This document shows, piece after piece, positions 6,137-7,228 of a stretch of DNA of 7,228 nt. A program made the translations under genes and the position numbers. The number at the start of each line of letters is the position of its first letter. Position 1 is the first letter of the stretch. The notes under the pieces are model-generated. The model had not been told where the DNA came from, did no database searches, and was given only the letters and a program-made list of their open reading frames with translations. The stretch is from Nanobdellota archaeon (lineage in GTDB: Archaea; Nanobdellota; Nanobdellia; Woesearchaeales; GW2011-AR15). The stretch lies in NCBI GenBank assembly GCA_018815145.1, contig JAHIYL010000068.1:1-7228 (forward strand), given 5' to 3'.

Positions 6137-7042
6137 TCAGTCTTGTATATTGAACTCAGTCTTCAGGTCATCGATGTGCTTCTGGAATCTCTTGATATCA
6201 GGGTCTGAATACTCAATATTGTCTACATGTTTTTTTTGTTCATACTGTTTCTGGTTTGTTTCTTGCCTGACTGTCTCAGCTTGAGCCATTGGCTGAGCCT
6301 GTCTGGCTGGAGAAGCATGCCTTGGAAACTTATGCACTGGTCTTGGTTTTGAGCTTGATATGACTATAAGGAGCAGATTAAATACGATTGCAAGGCCGAC
6401 ATTGATTATTGCCAGAGCCTCATATTCCATCCTCGCAAAACTTGCAACAATCCCGCTGCTGGCAAGGGCAAAGAATGCTCCGGCAACACCGATAGGTATA
6501 AGCATAAATACCGGTGCATATTCTGAAAACTTGACAAGCCCGAAAGAGATGAATGAATTGATGAATGCAGGAGAAAGTCCCATTGCGACATACATTATCT
6601 CGTCTCCTGTTGTGCCGGCAACATAAAAGACAGATATTATAAGGGCTGCCAGATATAATACAAAAGCAAATCCTTCCAGCATATATGTCTCTTTTTCAGT
6701 CTCATATTCTTCTATTGCCTCTTCAACAATGTCTTCATTTGAAGAGCCATTGACTTCTTTCTTGACTTTTTTGACATCTTTTGACTGTATCTGCCCGAAA
6801 AACCCTTTTATTGAATCCTTGACATTGGAGACCATGTCTTTTTCAACTGCACCATCTGGCACTTCACTCTTCAGCCCAGCCTCTTCTTTTTCAAGCTCAG
6901 AAAAGACTTCATCAAGCACATTTCTCTTGTGTCCTGCATCAAGCAATGCCTGTTCTATAGTCTCTAAAGGCACCCCTTTTTTTTCCTCTTCAAGGATATA
7001 GCGTTTAAGCTGTTTTTTCATGTACTGGTGAAAACTATCCAT
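6137..7042 (-). CDS. four-helix membrane protein with long cytoplasmic tails
   Basis: I do not recognise a named family for this 301-residue protein. Residues 8-50 form a charged helical segment (ILEEEKKGVPLETIEQALL, then AGHKRNVLDEVFSEL) of the 'E-K-K-G-x-x-x-E-x-I-x-x-A-L-x-x-A-G' type, often seen at the start of DPANN archaeal membrane proteins. Residues 51-118 are polar, acidic and probably disordered. Hydrophobic segments lie at about 122-142, 150-170, 177-203 and 207-229. The C-terminal 230-301 is polar, first basic and proline-rich, then Gln-rich, ending in a short charged helix (280-297). There is no cleavable signal peptide. It is the first gene of the unit with the zinc-ribbon and GT2-A genes, and its ATG sits where a leaderless transcript would start. 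It may anchor or organise the downstream products at the membrane, but that is a guess. Confidence 0.82.
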   Translation of the reverse strand: MDSFHQYMKKQLKRYILEEEKKGVPLETIEQALLDAGHKRNVLDEVFSELEKEEAGLKSEVPDGAVEKDMVSNVKDSIKGFFGQIQSKDVKKVKKEVNGSSNEDIVEEAIEEYETEKETYMLEGFAFVLYLAALIISVFYVAGTTGDEIMYVAMGLSPAFINSFISFGLVKFSEYAPVFMLIPIGVAGAFFALASSGIVASFARMEYEALAIINVGLAIVFNLLLIVISSSKPRPVHKFPRHASPARQAQPMAQAETVRQETNQKQYEQKKHVDNIEYSDPDIKRFQKHIDDLKTEFNIQD

Positions 7043-7066
7043 AGCTATTTATAAGAAAGCTTGTAG

Positions 7067-7080
7067 TATTTAAGTTTTTT
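7067..7080 (-). promoter_or_regulatory. BRE/TATA-like promoter of the membrane-protein operon (leaderless)
   Basis: The minus strand reads AAAAAA followed by CTTAAATA (7067-7074), centred 28 bases before the ATG at 7040-7042. No SD precedes the ATG, so the mRNA is probably leaderless. A second TATA-like run, CTTATAAATAG, lies at 7044-7054, only about nine bases before the ATG. It would start transcription inside the gene, shortly before Met8, and is the less likely choice. Confidence 0.55.
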
Positions 7081-7109
7081 GGGAGACAGGGCGCGTAGAA
7101 ATCCTATAG

Positions 7110-7120
7110 AAAAATATAAG
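7110..7120 (+). promoter_or_regulatory. TATA-like box for the right-hand divergent gene
   Basis: AAAAATATAAG on the plus strand, read with the usual 25-26 base spacing, puts the transcription start near 7141. That would give a leader of about 35 bases. A weaker alternative, CTATAG at 7131-7136, would start transcription near 7160, inside the hairpin before the ATG. Confidence 0.4.
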
Positions 7121-7121
7121 A

Positions 7122-7150
7122 ACCCCCTCTCTATAGTCTAGAAAGGGGGT
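7122..7150. repeat. inverted repeat directly after the TATA-like box
   Basis: ACCCCCT (7122-7128) is perfectly complementary to AGGGGGT (7144-7150). Inside, TCTA (7130-7133) pairs with TAGA (7139-7142) around the loop TAGTC, with one C/A mismatch between the two parts. The repeat begins two bases after the TATA-like box and spans the predicted transcription start. It is thus better placed as an operator for a dimeric regulator than as an RNA hairpin, although an RNA role is possible if transcription starts further upstream. Confidence 0.55.
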
Positions 7151-7176
7151 AGGTTGGCATTCTCAGGTGTCAACCT
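7151..7176 (+). promoter_or_regulatory. leader hairpin that buries the SD-like AGGTG before the ATG
   Basis: AGGTTG (7151-7156) pairs with CAACCT (7171-7176). The stem continues inward (G-T, C-G, A-T, T-G, T-G) to an 11-pair hairpin with a four-base loop (CTCA, 7162-7165). T7150-A7177 and G7149-T7178 can extend it into the start codon. The SD-like AGGTG (7165-7169), seven bases before the ATG, lies in the loop edge and 3' arm. In the folded state the ribosome site would be closed, which suggests translational control. No calculated energy is available. Confidence 0.5.
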
Positions 7177-7228
7177 ATGGCAAAGAAAAATGATACATTC
7201 TTAATAAGATTTGCAAAGAGCATATTAA
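7177..7228 (+). CDS. start of an unidentified gene, cut by the window edge
   Basis: The ATG at 7177-7179 opens a frame reading MAKKNDTFLIRFAKSIL that continues past the window end without a stop. Only 17 codons are visible, too few to assign a family. Support for a real gene comes from its setting: AGGTG is spaced seven bases before the ATG, a TATA-like box lies upstream, and it diverges from the membrane-protein operon. Unlike the leaderless genes nearby, it seems to have a structured leader. Confidence 0.5.
   Translation, partial: MAKKNDTFLIRFAKSIL

Noticed and set aside
1..7228. CRISPR array, insertion sequence, tRNA or rRNA genes, integration site
   Set aside because: I found no regularly spaced repeats, transposase-like frame, terminal inverted repeats around a mobile gene, or tRNA T-loop pattern on either strand by eye.

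Overview
The window looks like a piece of an AT-rich archaeal chromosome. Three observations support this. A 149-residue protein resembles the archaeal PF01877/COG1325 RNA-binding family. Two genes have a TATA-like box centred about 26-28 nt before their ATG and no leader, the classic archaeal leaderless layout. Elsewhere, mRNA leaders carry short Shine-Dalgarno (SD) sequences. The 301-residue membrane protein, with a charged N-terminal helical segment and four hydrophobic helices, and its small zinc-ribbon and GT2 neighbours remind me of DPANN (Woesearchaeota-like) genomes. That lineage guess is inference only.

Layout. Six complete genes of confident call, plus a small zinc-ribbon gene, run right to left on the minus strand. 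A first unit (7042 to 5229) holds the four-helix membrane protein, the zinc-ribbon protein and a family-2 glycosyltransferase (GT2-A). A second unit (5169 to 4007) holds the RNA-binding protein and a second glycosyltransferase (GT2-B), a close paralogue of the first. A third unit (3884 to 235) holds two metallopeptidases: an enlarged M29-like (aminopeptidase T clan) enzyme and an enlarged M20 enzyme. It ends at a T-tract terminator, followed by an apparently gene-free stretch at 1-234. At the far right a plus-strand gene diverges from the membrane-protein operon and runs out of the window after 17 codons.

How the genes may work together. The two GT2 enzymes share the same start, and each overlaps the end of a small upstream gene by the same 7 bases (ATGGTAA). 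Each is therefore probably translationally coupled to a predicted nucleic-acid- or zinc-binding protein. They likely add sugars to surface glycans, lipids or proteins; the acceptor cannot be read from sequence. The two peptidases form a short operon with its own promoter and an SD before the second gene. Together they could trim peptides to dipeptides and amino acids in the cytoplasm.

The parts most worth a second look are the unusual architectures of the two peptidases, and the start region of the right-hand gene. There a perfect inverted repeat follows the TATA-like box, and a second hairpin abuts the ATG and buries the SD-like AGGTG.
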